Below are positions 12,461 to 37,700 of a stretch of 64,000 nucleotides of DNA, piece by piece. The DNA comes from Nannobrachium achirus (Eukaryota; Chordata; Actinopteri; Myctophiformes; Myctophidae): assembly GCA_963921795.1 (NCBI GenBank), contig OY997639.1, positions 54,648,426 to 54,712,425 of the forward strand. Reading direction: 5' to 3'. Numbering within the stretch: position 1 is the stretch's first letter; every line of letters starts with the position of its first letter. A program made the position numbers and the translations under genes. The notes beneath the pieces were generated by a model, which searched no databases, had not been told where the DNA came from, and saw nothing but the letters and a program-made list of their open reading frames with translations.

Positions 12461-13343
12461 GACAAACTGGTACCACAGGTATTGCATATTGAGGTCCAAC
12501 AGGCATTTTGACCTTGTCAAACTACAAGAAGGAGAAAGGGTGAAAGTATTCAGTGTGGATCTCTGAGTGGAAGGTGCTGAATGATGATGGATAAGGCTTT
12601 TAGATAATGGAAAACATCCTACTCCTCTGTGGGACAAGAAGACAGAGTGCTACATGACTTCCTAGCAACAGCAGCTGCTGAGAAACTTCCTAGTTTCTCA
12701 GCAGCTGTATGACTCATCAGTACCACGGAAGACATCCTGTTAGTGACATTACACGACAGTCAGATATAAACATTTAATCCACCCAAAATTACGGGCGGGT
12801 CGGTAATACTCATTCGTTAAGCAGTACACCAGCTTTTGTGAAATGTGGGTCCTTTGTCACTCAACAACCGTTTTTTTGGCGATATATTGGCCTATTCATG
12901 ATTGTTATCATCAGAGTATGATTGTGGGCTCGCTGAAAGCGGGCACACGTATGTTATCCTCATTATTTATCAAGTATGTTTATTCTTCTCAAGACTTTGG
13001 CAGGTTCCATTGAGTTCAATGGGCGAGTGATGCTAGCTTGAGGATTGGTCGAGCTTCACATGACAATTTGTCAACAATATATAGGCAACCACACTCGCAA
13101 TTTCTATATTTATAGTGTTCCATGCGAGCCCTCACTGTTTCGTAGGAAAAGTATTTCTAGTGTCTGTTAAAATATCTTAAACAGCTTGAAATCTTTATTT
13201 TATTTATTTATTTCATTACAACACTTTTCCAGACAAGTGTTCTCACTTAGATGTTGTAATTTAGGTCACGGTCCATTGTGCCATAACCTTATTTTGTTCT
13301 GTAAATTCACTTCAGCCCTTACAGTCACATATTAGTCTGTCTG
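12461..13343. other. Intergenic stretch, no gene seen
   Basis: No splice-supported frame was recognised and no clear repeat ends. The preceding 12290-12460 is a fragment of the CCATATATGG element family. Confidence 0.5.
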
Positions 13344-13596
13344 TGCCCGGGTAGCTCAGTCGGTGGAGCTCTCGCCTTTGTACCGCAAGGTCATGGGTTC
13401 GATTCCGGGCACCGCCAACTCAGCGTATGAGTAGCACGGCTTGGCAAGTCGTGCGGCAAGTACTGGGAGCTGATGGTAGGTGTGGCGCTCCACCTCAGCA
13501 GTCCATCTCCCAGGGGTCTAGCGCATTGTAACGGGGACAGACTCCCGCGTGTTACCGGCTGATACCGACAATAAGCCACTCCCGACCTACTTGTTG
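13344..13596 (+). mobile_element. tRNA-derived SINE, copy 1
   Basis: The head TGCCCGGGTAGCTCAGTCGG is an A box and GGTTCGATTCCGGGCACC a B box. The body runs through GTACTGGGAGCTGATGGTAG to a CCTACTTGTTG end. It is near-identical in layout to the minus copy at 47927-48176. Confidence 0.85.
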
Positions 13597-13637
13597 AACT
13601 CACTGTTACCGGTTAAAAAGTGTCAAAGCCAAACTCA

Positions 13638-17640
<4,003 letters not shown>

Positions 17641-18242
17641 CTCTATGCCGGTGAAACAGCTAAAATACTGATAGAAATTGCCTGTTTACACTAACAACAA
17701 TGTTTAAATAGCCTATTACATACCATGACTCCATTTATGCAATAAACGCTAAAAATATTGACAGAGGTCGGGTTTTTAATAACAGCTTGGCCACAATATC
17801 AGACTTAGGTCTATATTCAAAACGACCAAATTAGGCTACTTTGGCGCACTTGCAACAGTTTGGTTTGCCGTTTGCGTAGGCTAAGATTGGCCAAGGGCAC
17901 ATTAATTATAGACTCACCAGGCCAACAAATTCTGTGGATAATAATGCACAAATACATATAGGCCTCGCTAATCAATAAGTAGATGTGGAAAGCAACAGCA
18001 CAGGTAGGTATAACAAGTGACATGCCTACTCAGTTGGTAACAGATTCTGAGATTCACTTGAGTAAATCATTAATATTTATGAACATATCCACATTATACT
18101 TTTGGTATTGTTGATCATTACTCACTATGAATAACTCAATAGTGAAAATGAAGATTTAAGATTTAAGGCCTGTTGCATCACAGTTAACACATCAGTGCCT
18201 TCAGTGGTACCTTGTGCCCTTGCTTGCATCTGTGTGCTAGAC
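17641..18242. other. Intergenic AT-rich stretch
   Basis: No gene or repeat end was recognised between the FAXC promoter and the hAT MITE at 18243. Confidence 0.5.
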
Positions 18243-18435
18243 CAGGGGTTCTCAAAGTGGGGTCCGGTCCAGGGACCTTCTAGGTTCCTAGAGGGGGTTC
18301 CAAATGGACCCTTGAAGATCTTCTCTAGAGTGTACAAATGCAACTAAATTAAATGGAACCCTATGGGTCCATTTGTGCACTCGCAAGAGTTATACTTATA
18401 GGGTTCCTTGAAATGAAAATGTTTGAGTACCACTG
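18243..18435. mobile_element. hAT MITE, CAGGGGTTCTCAAA ends
   Basis: It starts CAGGGGTTCTCAAAG and ends TTTGAGTACCACTG. The flanks TGCTAGAC and TGATAAAC match at 6 of 8 bases. Confidence 0.65.
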
Positions 18436-18503
18436 TGATAAACCAAGGCTAGTTCCTTTTGGGACAGCTGCAGACATGCATCAGTCAAGACCTCGCGTTT
18501 TCA

Positions 18504-18665
18504 GGCCTGGGCCACAGAGTAGTGGTCCAGGCACCTAGGCTGGTAATCCAGCCTGACAGCATGTTGCGGGTTCGAGTCCGGACCCCAACGACCTTTGCTG
18601 CATGTCACCTTTCTCGTCAACCTACTACCTATCAATAAAGGCAGAAAAGGCCCACCAAAAAAGAA
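18504..18665 (+). mobile_element. tRNA-derived SINE, same type as 1551-1761
   Basis: A tRNA-like head with GGGTTCGAGTCCGG as B box is followed by GCATGTCACC and the 3' end CAATAAAGGCAGAAAAGGCCC plus A-rich tail. Confidence 0.7.
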
Positions 18666-18799
18666 CTAGCACATTTTCAGATATATTAAAGCAGTATACT
18701 GCCATTACTACTACTGAATCGCAGACTGGGTAAAAGGGATTTCACCATTGGTATGTGACAATGTTTTCTTTTCCTCAGGCAATTGGTTGGACAGGAGCA

Positions 18800-19043
18800 T
18801 ATAATAATAATAATAATAATAATAGTTACCTACTCCTCCCACGAGGGAAATTCAGATATCGTAGCCCAACCCAGCTGCTTTTTTTTTATCAGCTTTAACC
18901 CAGCTGAACTCAACCCAGTGATGCTCATAAGGAGCGCAAGGGGGAAGGGGAGCAGTGATAGCTGAAGCGGGGAATCGTACCTGCGACCTCTGGGGCCTCC
19001 GGAGTCCTAGGTATGGACACTAACCACTCAGCTATCACTGCTC
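18800..19043 (-). mobile_element. tRNA-derived SINE with (TTA)n tail
   Basis: On the minus strand the head GCAGTGATAGCTGAGTGGTT and GCAGGTACGATTCCCCGC resemble a long-variable-arm tRNA. The body ends CCCTCGTGGGAGGAGTAGG and an (ATT)n tail at 18800-18823. The 14-bp pairing of the two ends is longer than a tRNA acceptor stem, so it is not a functional tRNA. Confidence 0.65.
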
Positions 19044-19863
19044 TATACTCAGTAAGAATTCAACATTTTAAAATGGACACAAATAACTTTAAATGATCGC
19101 GCATCCAGTAGAGGCAAATGCATGTGTCCCTGGAAAGCTCAAAACCACTAGTCTCTTTGATGTCAGGCAGTAATGATGTACAGTAAGTCAGAGGCACGTG
19201 TTGGGTTATGCAATACATTCATCAACATTAGACCAATTATAAACTCAGTACAGTGTCAGCGCCAGAGACCATTGCCTTCATGTAATTAAATGGGTGGACA
19301 ACATCTGAAGGCCTTAGCATCCTAAAATGGCCCGAGGACTCCAGCCAATCACACAATGAACTCAAGTTTGAAAGCTTTCTTATTCTGGTGTCATATTAGA
19401 GAATCTGAAGAGATTTTACTTGGCAAGAAGCACAATATTCGAAGAGCACAAAACATACAATAACCTTTTAGATGTCCTTGCTTCTTTAGGACAATGATCA
19501 TCCAAAACTGAAAAGCAAAATGATAATTATGATGGCCAAGTACAATTTTAGAACAAGTGCATTGGTTTTAGACAATCTTTTGACACAGAACAGTTAGCAC
19601 AATGCTTAATGGTGCTGAAATAGCTCGAGAGACCATATGTCATCTGTCTGTCAACTCGAACAAGCAAGATGTTGACAAAACCAACTTTCATAATGCTCAG
19701 GAGAGCTTTATAACAACTTAACATCTTCTCTTCTTCACAGCTTTTCAGTGCTACTGTAAGTGTGTAAGGTCCATTCTTTCACTACAAAGTCTCATAACGC
19801 TGCATCACAGCTGGCTTCTAGGAAGCAGAGATTCCCTCTCTTCTACTGGTTCAGTGGTTTAGG
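19044..19863 (-). other. Probable COQ3 3' UTR and downstream sequence
   Basis: Non-repetitive sequence after the COQ3 stop. The only poly(A)-like signal noted is a variant AATAAG near 19380, so the end is uncertain. Confidence 0.4.
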
Positions 19864-29343
<9,480 letters not shown>

Positions 29344-29545
29344 GTTGATAAACGTGAAATGTTTGCGTTTACGCGCAAGTGTTTAGCCATAAGAGTATGG
29401 TTAGCCCTAGCCAGATAGCAAAAGTGACCGTAACGGACCGTAACTTCCACACGCTTCTTGGGCTTAATGGGCTCGGGTAGAAACGTCCCTCTCCTTATAG
29501 TTCCTAGTACTGTTCAGAACAGGACGCAACCGACGCATTGATTGA
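29344..29545 (-). promoter_or_regulatory. coq3: COQ3 5' UTR and promoter region
   Basis: The sequence upstream of the COQ3 ATG lies before a LINE remnant and contains several CpGs. No TATA box was recognised. Confidence 0.4.
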
Positions 29546-30010
29546 TTTTTTATTGATTGAAGAATTTATTAGGAGTTTGCAATAGAAAAAAGTACAGTTT
29601 CATGACAGTACAAATCACTGGTACAAGGTCAACTAAAATGAGATCCTAGAGAGCCGAGGCTTATTTCCACGGGAACCACACTTTAAGTATCTCATATAAC
29701 ATTGAAAGACAGACGGATAGAACATAGTACTTTTATCTAGGTCAGGATAATATCAGTTTCAAAAGCATAACATCAAATACAAAGGCAGAAAAAGGGTGGG
29801 GGGGGGGGCATGGGGGCTTAGTCTATTTAGTCACGGGTAGCAGCCGCCTGAAGGTGACTTTTCATACCAATTTTGAAGGAGGCTAGGGATTTGCTCTCCT
29901 TTAAGGCTTGAGGAGAACGAGTTAGAGCCTTGTTTAGTGTTAAATCTACGTTGAGACGGTTGCCTCCGCGATTTGGTCAAATGCTCCCAGCATACATTCA
30001 GAGATTGTGG
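29545..30010 (-). mobile_element. 5'-truncated LINE 3' end, family not assigned
   Basis: On the minus strand a frame ending ALKESKSLASFKIGMKSHLQ is typical of the C-terminus of fish LINE reverse transcriptases. Then come a 3' UTR and a tail rich in ATCAAT. The last 150 bp match 39541-39690. Confidence 0.6.
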
Positions 30011-30014
30011 AATA

Positions 30015-30310
30015 GAATGACCGATGCGATGGGCCTTAGTTTAAGTCATAAATATAAAAACACAAAATAAATGTAATAGATTTAATTGATCTCATTTTAT
30101 CTTTCGGAAATAAAAAACATGTGTAATATGTATTTTTGTCTTCTAGGTTAGCGTTTAATATCCTTTTCACCAGAATGACCGGTGCCATAGGCCTTAATTT
30201 AATAAACATAAAAACAAAATAAATGTAATAGATTTCATTGATCTCATTTTATCTTTCAGAAATAAAAAACATATACCATGTAATATTTATTTTTATGTTA
30301 TCTAGGTTAG
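30015..30310. repeat. Tandem duplication, two units of about 150 bp
   Basis: Both units share AGAATGACCG, GGCCTTA-TTTAA, ACAAAATAAATGTAATAGAT and GATCTCATTTTATCTTTC. Confidence 0.75.
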
Positions 30311-30568
30311 CCAAATGGTTGTTCTTACAGTTAATTCCACAGCCAGTCCAAGGACATCATACCTGTGGTTCAATCAGCATCGATTTCATCCTCCAGTCCA
30401 AAGATCCCATAAACAGTGAAAGTTACAGGTCCTTTAGTTGAAATATATCACAAATCCATGTGCAAGCTAAAGTTGATGCTTTGTGAATACAGACATTTCT
30501 AAGTCTTGTTGGAATATTCAAAAGATATTTGTTTATAGTATTCAAATCATCATAGAGGCACAAACTGT

Positions 30569-30658
30569 ACTATCAAATGTTGCTCAAAATACTTATTTAT
30601 ATTCCAAGGGCACGTGCCCTTGGAATATAAATAAGTATTTTGAGCAACATTTGATAGT
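30569..30658. repeat. Perfect 90-bp palindrome
   Basis: The arms 30569-30613 and 30614-30658 are exact reverse complements with no spacer. The centre reads CCAAGGGCACGTGCCCTTGG. It lies about 110 bp past the proposed PNISR poly(A) signal. Confidence 0.95.
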
Positions 30659-30774
30659 TTGATATTGATTGTTATTTATGTTATTTACGTGAAAATTGAT
30701 TAGTAGCACACTGCAGACAAATTAGTAGCAATTCCTTATTTTGAACTTTTATAGCAAGCATCATGAAAGAAAAA

Positions 30775-31146
30775 AGCCATGGTACAATCAGTTTATTGGA
30801 CAATTTACACGATTTGGATACGGTCACTCCTGTTATGGGTTTTAAAACGATACAACTTCAGAGCTTTAAATGTCCACAAATGTTACAAGCAAAAAAAGAA
30901 AGAAACAAAAAACAACTAGCATTCAAAGTGTCCTTTCTTTCCGCAGTATTCCGTTTTAAAAAATAACATATTTACAAAGATGAACAGGGGAGAGGGGGAG
31001 TACGGGGGTAGGAGTGGCATTTTCACCTACACCGTTGCCTCTATAATGAGACAAGCCTGTTTAAACTCATGGAATTTAAAAAGCGCACAGTTCAGGAGGC
31101 ACTCCGTGCTCCTCAGCGCCTGCTGCGGCGGGAAGCAGACGTGGAC
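30775..31146 (-). other. pnisr: Probable spliced 3' terminal exon of PNISR (alternative RS tail plus 3' UTR)
   Basis: A strong acceptor (pyrimidine-rich, CTCTCTTTCAG) ends at 31147. If the donor AAG|GTAGTA at 31733 is used, the split arginine codon continues as STSASRRSRR and stops at 31115-31113. This would extend the protein to about 831 residues with a tail fitting an RS domain. A good AATAAA lies downstream at 30797-30792, and the 585-bp stretch removed is AT-rich and featureless. If the intron is retained, the protein ends in SRSR as in human. Splicing is inferred; the sites and reading phase are seen directly. Confidence 0.6.
30792..30797 (-). terminator. Polyadenylation signal AATAAA, probable PNISR 3' end
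   Basis: Minus-strand AATAAA about 320 bases past the stop of the proposed terminal exon. The sequence just downstream on the minus strand is T-rich. Confidence 0.5.
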
Positions 31147-31729
31147 CTGAAAGAGAGTCGTTGGACAAACTTTAGTAATGCACTAGTTACAACTAGCCAC
31201 GCAGACACAAACACATGCATACAAGCGGTCTCCCCCCCGCATCCACCCCCCAACACACAAACCTAGTTCATTAGTACTTGTGGATAATTAACGCAGCCAA
31301 AGCACTTATAAACAGTGCTAGTAATATTCCTTGGCAGATATCCATGATTTATGTTCATTATTTAAACATTTAAATAATGTCCACTGCAGGCAGCCAGATA
31401 AACATAAACACATATGTAATGAACTAAAACCGAAGGCTCCACAAAGGCAATAAACTGATTATGATTTTTTTAGGGTAAGAAATCATGTATACAACCTCTC
31501 ATGTATACAAAATATATTAACATCAGACTTGAGACCTAATAATGCTTATCTAATTGTTAGAGGAAATAGCTGTAATTGCATTTAATATAAGATATGGATA
31601 AGCTGCATGAAATTACATCTTTCCTTGGGTTTTAGAATTCATTATAAGCTAGAATTTCTCTAATCAATCATACAGAGACATACACCAATTACATTATACT
31701 ACAGAAAAAGAAAGAGAAAAGAACGAATA
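31147..31729 (-). other. AT-rich segment between the PNISR stop and its proposed terminal exon
   Basis: It is either 3' UTR or a 585-bp last intron. No frame or repeat was recognised. Confidence 0.5.
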
Positions 31730-34700
31730 CTACCTTGATCGTGACTTAGACTTGTGTTTGCGGCTTGCCTTCTTACCAGACTTGTGAGATTTTTCCGTGG
31801 ATCTTGAACGACTACGTTTTGATTTCTTAGATTTCTTTTCCTTGCTAACTTCAGGGGTTGGGGATCTACTAGATTCAGAATCGGAGCGCTTCTTGCTAGA
31901 TTTGGCGGAGCCCTTCCTGCTGGCCTTGCTGTCCTGTCTGGAGTGCTTGTCACTCTGAGAGTCTGTGTGAGAGTCGCTCTCTTTCCTCTTCTTTGACTTG
32001 CCATTCTCCTCGGCCACAGCACTGCTTCCCTTCTCCTTTTCCCTCTCCCTTTCTTTCTCTTTAGGTTTTGCCTTGTCTTTCTTCTTATCAGACTCTTTCT
32101 CCTTCTCCCTCTCCCTGTCTTTATCCTTCTTTTTCTTCTCTTTGTCGTGGCTGCGGCTCCGGTCTTTCCTCCTCTCTCTGTCCTTGCTGGAGACCCTCTG
32201 CTTGTGTTTGCTAGTCCGACTATGACTGCTGTCCCTCCGTTCCCTACTCCTCTTCCTCTCCCGGTCTCTCTCTCTGCTGCGGCTACGGCTCTCTCTGGCC
32301 CTGCCCCTGTCCCTGGATCTACTCCTGTGGTTCCTACGTTCCCTGGAAACGCTGCGGCCGTTCTTGTGCCGTCCAGAGCGTTCCACGCTGCTGCGCCTTC
32401 TGTCCCTGACCTTCTCACTACGGTCGCTGTGGCGCCTGTGAGAGCTGCGGCTGCGACTACGCCGGCCGCGAGCCTTGTGGGAGGATGAGCGACTGCGCCT
32501 CCTCTTCCTGCGTGGAGTAGAGGACCGAGACGAGCTACGGGAGGAGCTTGAGGATGAGGAGGAAGGGGAAGAGGAGCGACTGGTGCTCCGACTTGAGCTG
32601 GACCGGGAACTACTGCTGTGGCCGTTGGCCGGGGACTCACTGCCACCTCGCCCTGCCTTGTCCTTCCCTCGCCCCGAGTGCCGGCCCTCGCTGCCCTCCT
32701 TCTCGCTACGGGACCTACGCCTCTCTACCACAGGCTCCGCCTCCCTCTCCCTAGCTTCCTGTTTGTGTAAGCTCTCTGCCTGAACCTCGTCATAATCCCC
32801 ACTTTCTCTGCTCAATCTCTCCTTCGACAGCTCTTCTGTGAACACAAGAAAACAAACTGGTTAGAGGCAAATATATACTGTCCAAAGTTACATTTAAAAG
32901 ATTCTCATAATAGGAGGCATCACTGTGACTAAAAGGTACATTTCCAGTTTTATTTTGGTAATATTTTCCCCTATTTTATGTTGGTTGTGTCTGCATTTCC
33001 ACTTAATTTTAAGTGCATTGTTTTGCATTTGTATGAAATGAGCTATGTAAATCAAGTTTAAATTGAACGACTTGATATCAATCCATTGAACATGCTGAGA
33101 AACCAACATCCAACTCTCACCACGTGCAAGCATCGAAGCCTCCTGGGCTTGTCTCTCTTGTAGCTGCTGCATCTCCCTCTCTTTACGGCGGAAGGCATCC
33201 TGCTTCTCACGGATGCGGTGATGCAACTCCTCCTCGTCTGTATCGGACGACTCAGACCCCCGGGCGCTATGGTCATCCTCATCCTCGCTCTCGTCTGAAC
33301 CGTAATCACCAAGCCCGCCTGCCACAACAGAGCCCCCCGATTGAGATAAGAAGGGACCAAAATCATATACTCACATGCACGCTAATTACCCTCCCTCTCA
33401 AACAGAGCTGTGCATATTTCTAATTCATCAACCCTAAAAATAGACATCTACTTCCCAATATTTCTATAAGAGAGCATGCTTCTATCAGTCAAGTCCAAAA
33501 ACCCAGCGGAATCATTGACGTTGTCAACTCTGCCCCAATCTACCAAACTACAGCTGCAACGCTAATTTTCAACCATTCTTACCCACCCACCCATTGTCCA
33601 ACCCTCGTGCCCTTCCCAGTAAAAGAAATGGGATACTCACTGAGACCAGTCAGAGAAGCCAATGCACTTGACCGTGCCAGCTGTTTTGCAGGAGCTTTGA
33701 TTCACATCAACAACAGGAACAACATGTTAAAACACATACAGCCACCACTTTCTCAAAGGCAAGAGAGTCGCTAGAGTAGGGGGTCACAGACAACGCACTA
33801 TTCACAAGAGCTGTCTTTGATAACAAGAGAAAAAAATGGAGAGAAGAGAGAGAGTTAACAAACAAGCGGTTTGCCACACAATCCAAGTCAAACAGTCGGA
33901 CAGGAGGGATAGAAACCACTCTGTACTAATGCACTGTCACTTCAACGGAGCAAGAACCTGTGTGTCTATAGGCGGTAGGTGATCATACAGTCCCTGGTGA
34001 GATGCTGGTAAGACTTACAGCCAGTCAACTGGTCCCATAAAGCCAAGGAACCAAAAGGACCTTTTCCCCCTTTTTTTCATTGTGCTCTTAAAAACACCCT
34101 GCTCTGCTCTTTCCTTCCGATGCATTAGCAGAGAATGGTTGAGAAAGCATACCATAATTAGACATGATATTCCCAAGTGTGCCTCTCAATTAGCCTGGTT
34201 AACAGGTCACAATTGAGTCAATTTTAGAGACTAAGAAACACAGAATGGATTCTCTTCAGACTTAAACACAATGTCTTGGTGTCAGGCACAGATGATGGAT
34301 GAGCTGGAGAAAACAAGAGCAGACCTTTGGTGGCCTTGCGGTGCGTCTCTCTGGCCACATGCTGGATCTCTTCATTTGTGACTTCTAGCAAGATTTCCGT
34401 TAGCAGCGTTTTAGTCAGGAACATCTGGTGGGGGTGGGGGGAAAGAGAGAAACTCAGCACAGTGCTTTTAATCATTCAAGGCAAAACAACGGCCACAACA
34501 AGTATAAAACAGGATGAGCCATTTGCTCAAAGACAGGGACACTGACCAGTTGGAACTCCCTTTCCTCCTCGGTCATCTCTGGTTCGCTGTCCTCCAAGGG
34601 AGGAGATGGGCTCCGGCTGGCAAACTCCTTCCTAAGGGAGGTCTTTTCCTCGTTTTCTTCTTCATTCCCCTCCTCATCGTCACTGTCCTATTGCAAAAAA

Positions 34701-37700
34701 AAAAAAAAAAAAAACATTCAATGAAATATGTAGGCACACAGAATTTGTAAAAGTAAGTAGCTATAGTGACATAAATACTGGATGGCCTTGGGTAACTTAC
34801 AAATTTACTCCTGCGGGGTACACGGGGCTCACCCCCTCCATCATCCTCATCATCCTGCTCATCGAGGCCTTCATCTTTCCCCGATATGATGCGTTCCTTC
34901 GCCATTCTTTCTTGCTCAAGTTTCTTCTGCTTCTCTCTGTCCATTTTCTCAAGGCCCTCTCGTATCCATGCAGGCAGTGTGCGCCTTTTCACAGCATCTG
35001 AACTCAAAAGTAAGAGATCTACATTTTGGTGTAGGGTTTAATTGTCAACACAGAGGAAAAGGTTTCTTATAGACTGCCACCTTTATTTAAACAATACGTT
35101 TTATCATGATGACCCACTTTCTAACCACCTGGATGTTTTCCCACCATGTTTACAGGTACTAGGATACCTACTTTTCATAATAACCACTTTCAAGCTGGCA
35201 TTACAATTAGGGCTGGGACTGATTCATTTTGATTAATTAATTACAGAAAATTAACGGGATTAAAACAATTAACACATTTTAATCGCACTTAAGTTTTTGC
35301 ACCACGAAACCTTCAGTGTCGAGCGTACCGATCATAGCGGTGCACCAACCAAGAGACGACAAAACCCAGTGCATGCAATGGGAGAAGAAGCCGATGAGAG
35401 CGCTTTGCTTGGCCCAGTGGATGCGAAATTTAGATTTAAAAACGTACTCATTGATTCACTCGTATACCAACATCTGTTTTACTTTTTTTTTTAATGCTTC
35501 TCGGGTAAAATATGTATATTCGATTCCCAGCCCTAGTTACAATATTGGGCTTGTCATTATAGGATCAATATTTTATTCAAAAATAGAATTGCTGATCTAC
35601 AAGCTCACATTGCTCTGAGTCTGCAATGTGTTCTGAACAAAAACATATATACAATTTAGGGAATTGCACGAGAAATAATTATTTAAGAGTTAAATGGTAT
35701 TTCACTTTTAAACACTTCTGAGATCATTTTAACATCTACCCTGGCTATAGTGTGCTGTGTGTACCCAGGCCCCGACAGTTTTTAAGTTGCTTGTTTCAAT
35801 ATTTGATATTGAGTTGACCAGACCCACCCCCTTCTATATAAGCCCAATCAATTCATTTTAAACACACATTCCTAGTTCTGGTGACTGATATTGTCCTTCT
35901 AATTGTGTAATGTTTCTATTTCTTTATGTTCTAATATTAAAATAAAATAATAAAAGATTGTTATCATTTCCTCATGCATTACTAGTACAATCTCAGTCAC
36001 CAGAACCACGACAGTGTGTTTTCAATTCATCCAACAAGGTTAACGTGGAGTCTGAAGTTGAATGGGCTTAAACAAAGAATTAAAGTGAAATACCAATGTA
36101 AGAATAACAAACCGAGTGGAAAAAACAGAAAGACAGTTACTATAGGCCATTACCCCGACGGTTAAAAGAGGGCACACTCACCTAGTGTTGCTGGGGCCTC
36201 CTGTTTGACAGGGAGCTGGATAGGGGATCTGGGCCGGTCCCTGAATCCAGGAGCTCTGTTGTCTCGTCTATTCTGACTGGGGATATTCTGCCAGTATGGG
36301 GGATGGAAGCCAGCGGGACCGGGGCCATAATTTGCAGCAGCGCCATGCTGTAGAATGGTAGAACACACATTTAAAGTTAACATTTAAACCAATAACACAA
36401 CTGACCCTGCAAATTGCCACCTAATGGCATTTACAGGATTTGGTGATGTTGGCGTCTTTTCAAGAAGAAGTCAGGTAATATTTATCCAATCCACAATTGT
36501 CTTAAGAATTAAAATGTGACAAAGCAAAGATTAACTGATAAAAAATCATACCAAACCATGCTGGATCTTCAACAATCGAACATTCTCTGCAAGGCATCAA
36601 GAAAGCACTGACTGTTCTAGAAGGCGCCTAGATTCTGGCAATCAGCACAGTTTCTATGGATCCCACCTTCTCCTTTTACTTGGTCGGCACACTTAAAAAC
36701 GCAAACCAACAAATCCTACTGTGACATCTGCATACCTGATAATCAAACTGGTTCATGGCCAAGGGGGCCATGGCGTAGCTGTCGGGCTGAGCCCCATACC
36801 CATGGCTGTTCGGGGGGTAAACCCCATGGAGGGTGTCAGCGGTGAAATCTATGCTGTCCTGGCTGTTGCTGTCCTCGTTGGGGTTCACCACATCCATCGG
36901 TACCGACGCAGGTGGGATCCAGGCCTGGTCCGGGGGAGGTGGAGGCGGCGGTTGGCCGTGCATTCCCCATTCTGTGGATGATGGACGAAAGCCAAAATTT
37001 GTCAAAAGGCTCATTCATGTTTTTCCGTGAGAACGGAAGTTCAAGTTAATAATACTGAATGTCATTGGAAGTAAGAATGCTGCCGAACAAGCCTCGGATC
37101 AAGACTATCACAGATGTATTTTATCGAGTCCGACCTTTACTTTAGTAAAAAGAAAATCAGTCTGTCAGAAGTTCCCTGTATTCCTCAGTGGGTGGTAGTG
37201 GCGGGGCGCATCAGGTGAAAGCCGGCATTATTCTCGATGTAAACAGAATGTAAACAACAAAATAAAATGGCCTTCAGGTACATACAGGATTAAGACGCAT
37301 ATCGAAAAATATGGACCAATACAGTGCACACAGGTTCCTAATGTCGAGTTAATCAACCGCCACAAAACCCCACGAAGAAGAAGAATGTCGAGTTAACATC
37401 CACAGGATCAGCTTTTTTTGTACGTGTATGTACAGTGCTTTCTAATACAAGCTTTCTGTGTGGATGTCCTCACTATTGGGGGGTAGAGAGAGACCAACAC
37501 TAAAGCAAACATCAACATCTATGATAGTCTCTTGATCCAAGGCTATTATTGCCTAACAAATGATTTCGGTTGTTGATTTAAGCCTGATTTACACTGCAGC
37601 CAAATCCAGCCTGAATCTGATCTGTGTCACGTCCAGATTGGAATCTGATTGGTTTAAATGGTCACATGGTCATATGAAACCAATCAGATGTCAATCTGGA

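Noticed and set aside
13344-13420. tRNA-like sequence with good A and B boxes (also 48108-48176 on the minus strand)
   Set aside because: Each continues into a shared 180-bp body with a common 3' end, and the copy at 47927-48176 has a target duplication. They are SINE heads, not tRNA genes.
18945-19043. Possible tRNA with long variable arm on the minus strand
   Set aside because: The end pairing is 14 bp, longer than an acceptor stem, and a SINE body with (TTA)n tail follows.
31998-32783. Plus-strand frames rich in Leu/Ser opposite the PNISR last exon
   Set aside because: They are antisense shadows of the RS-rich coding exon.
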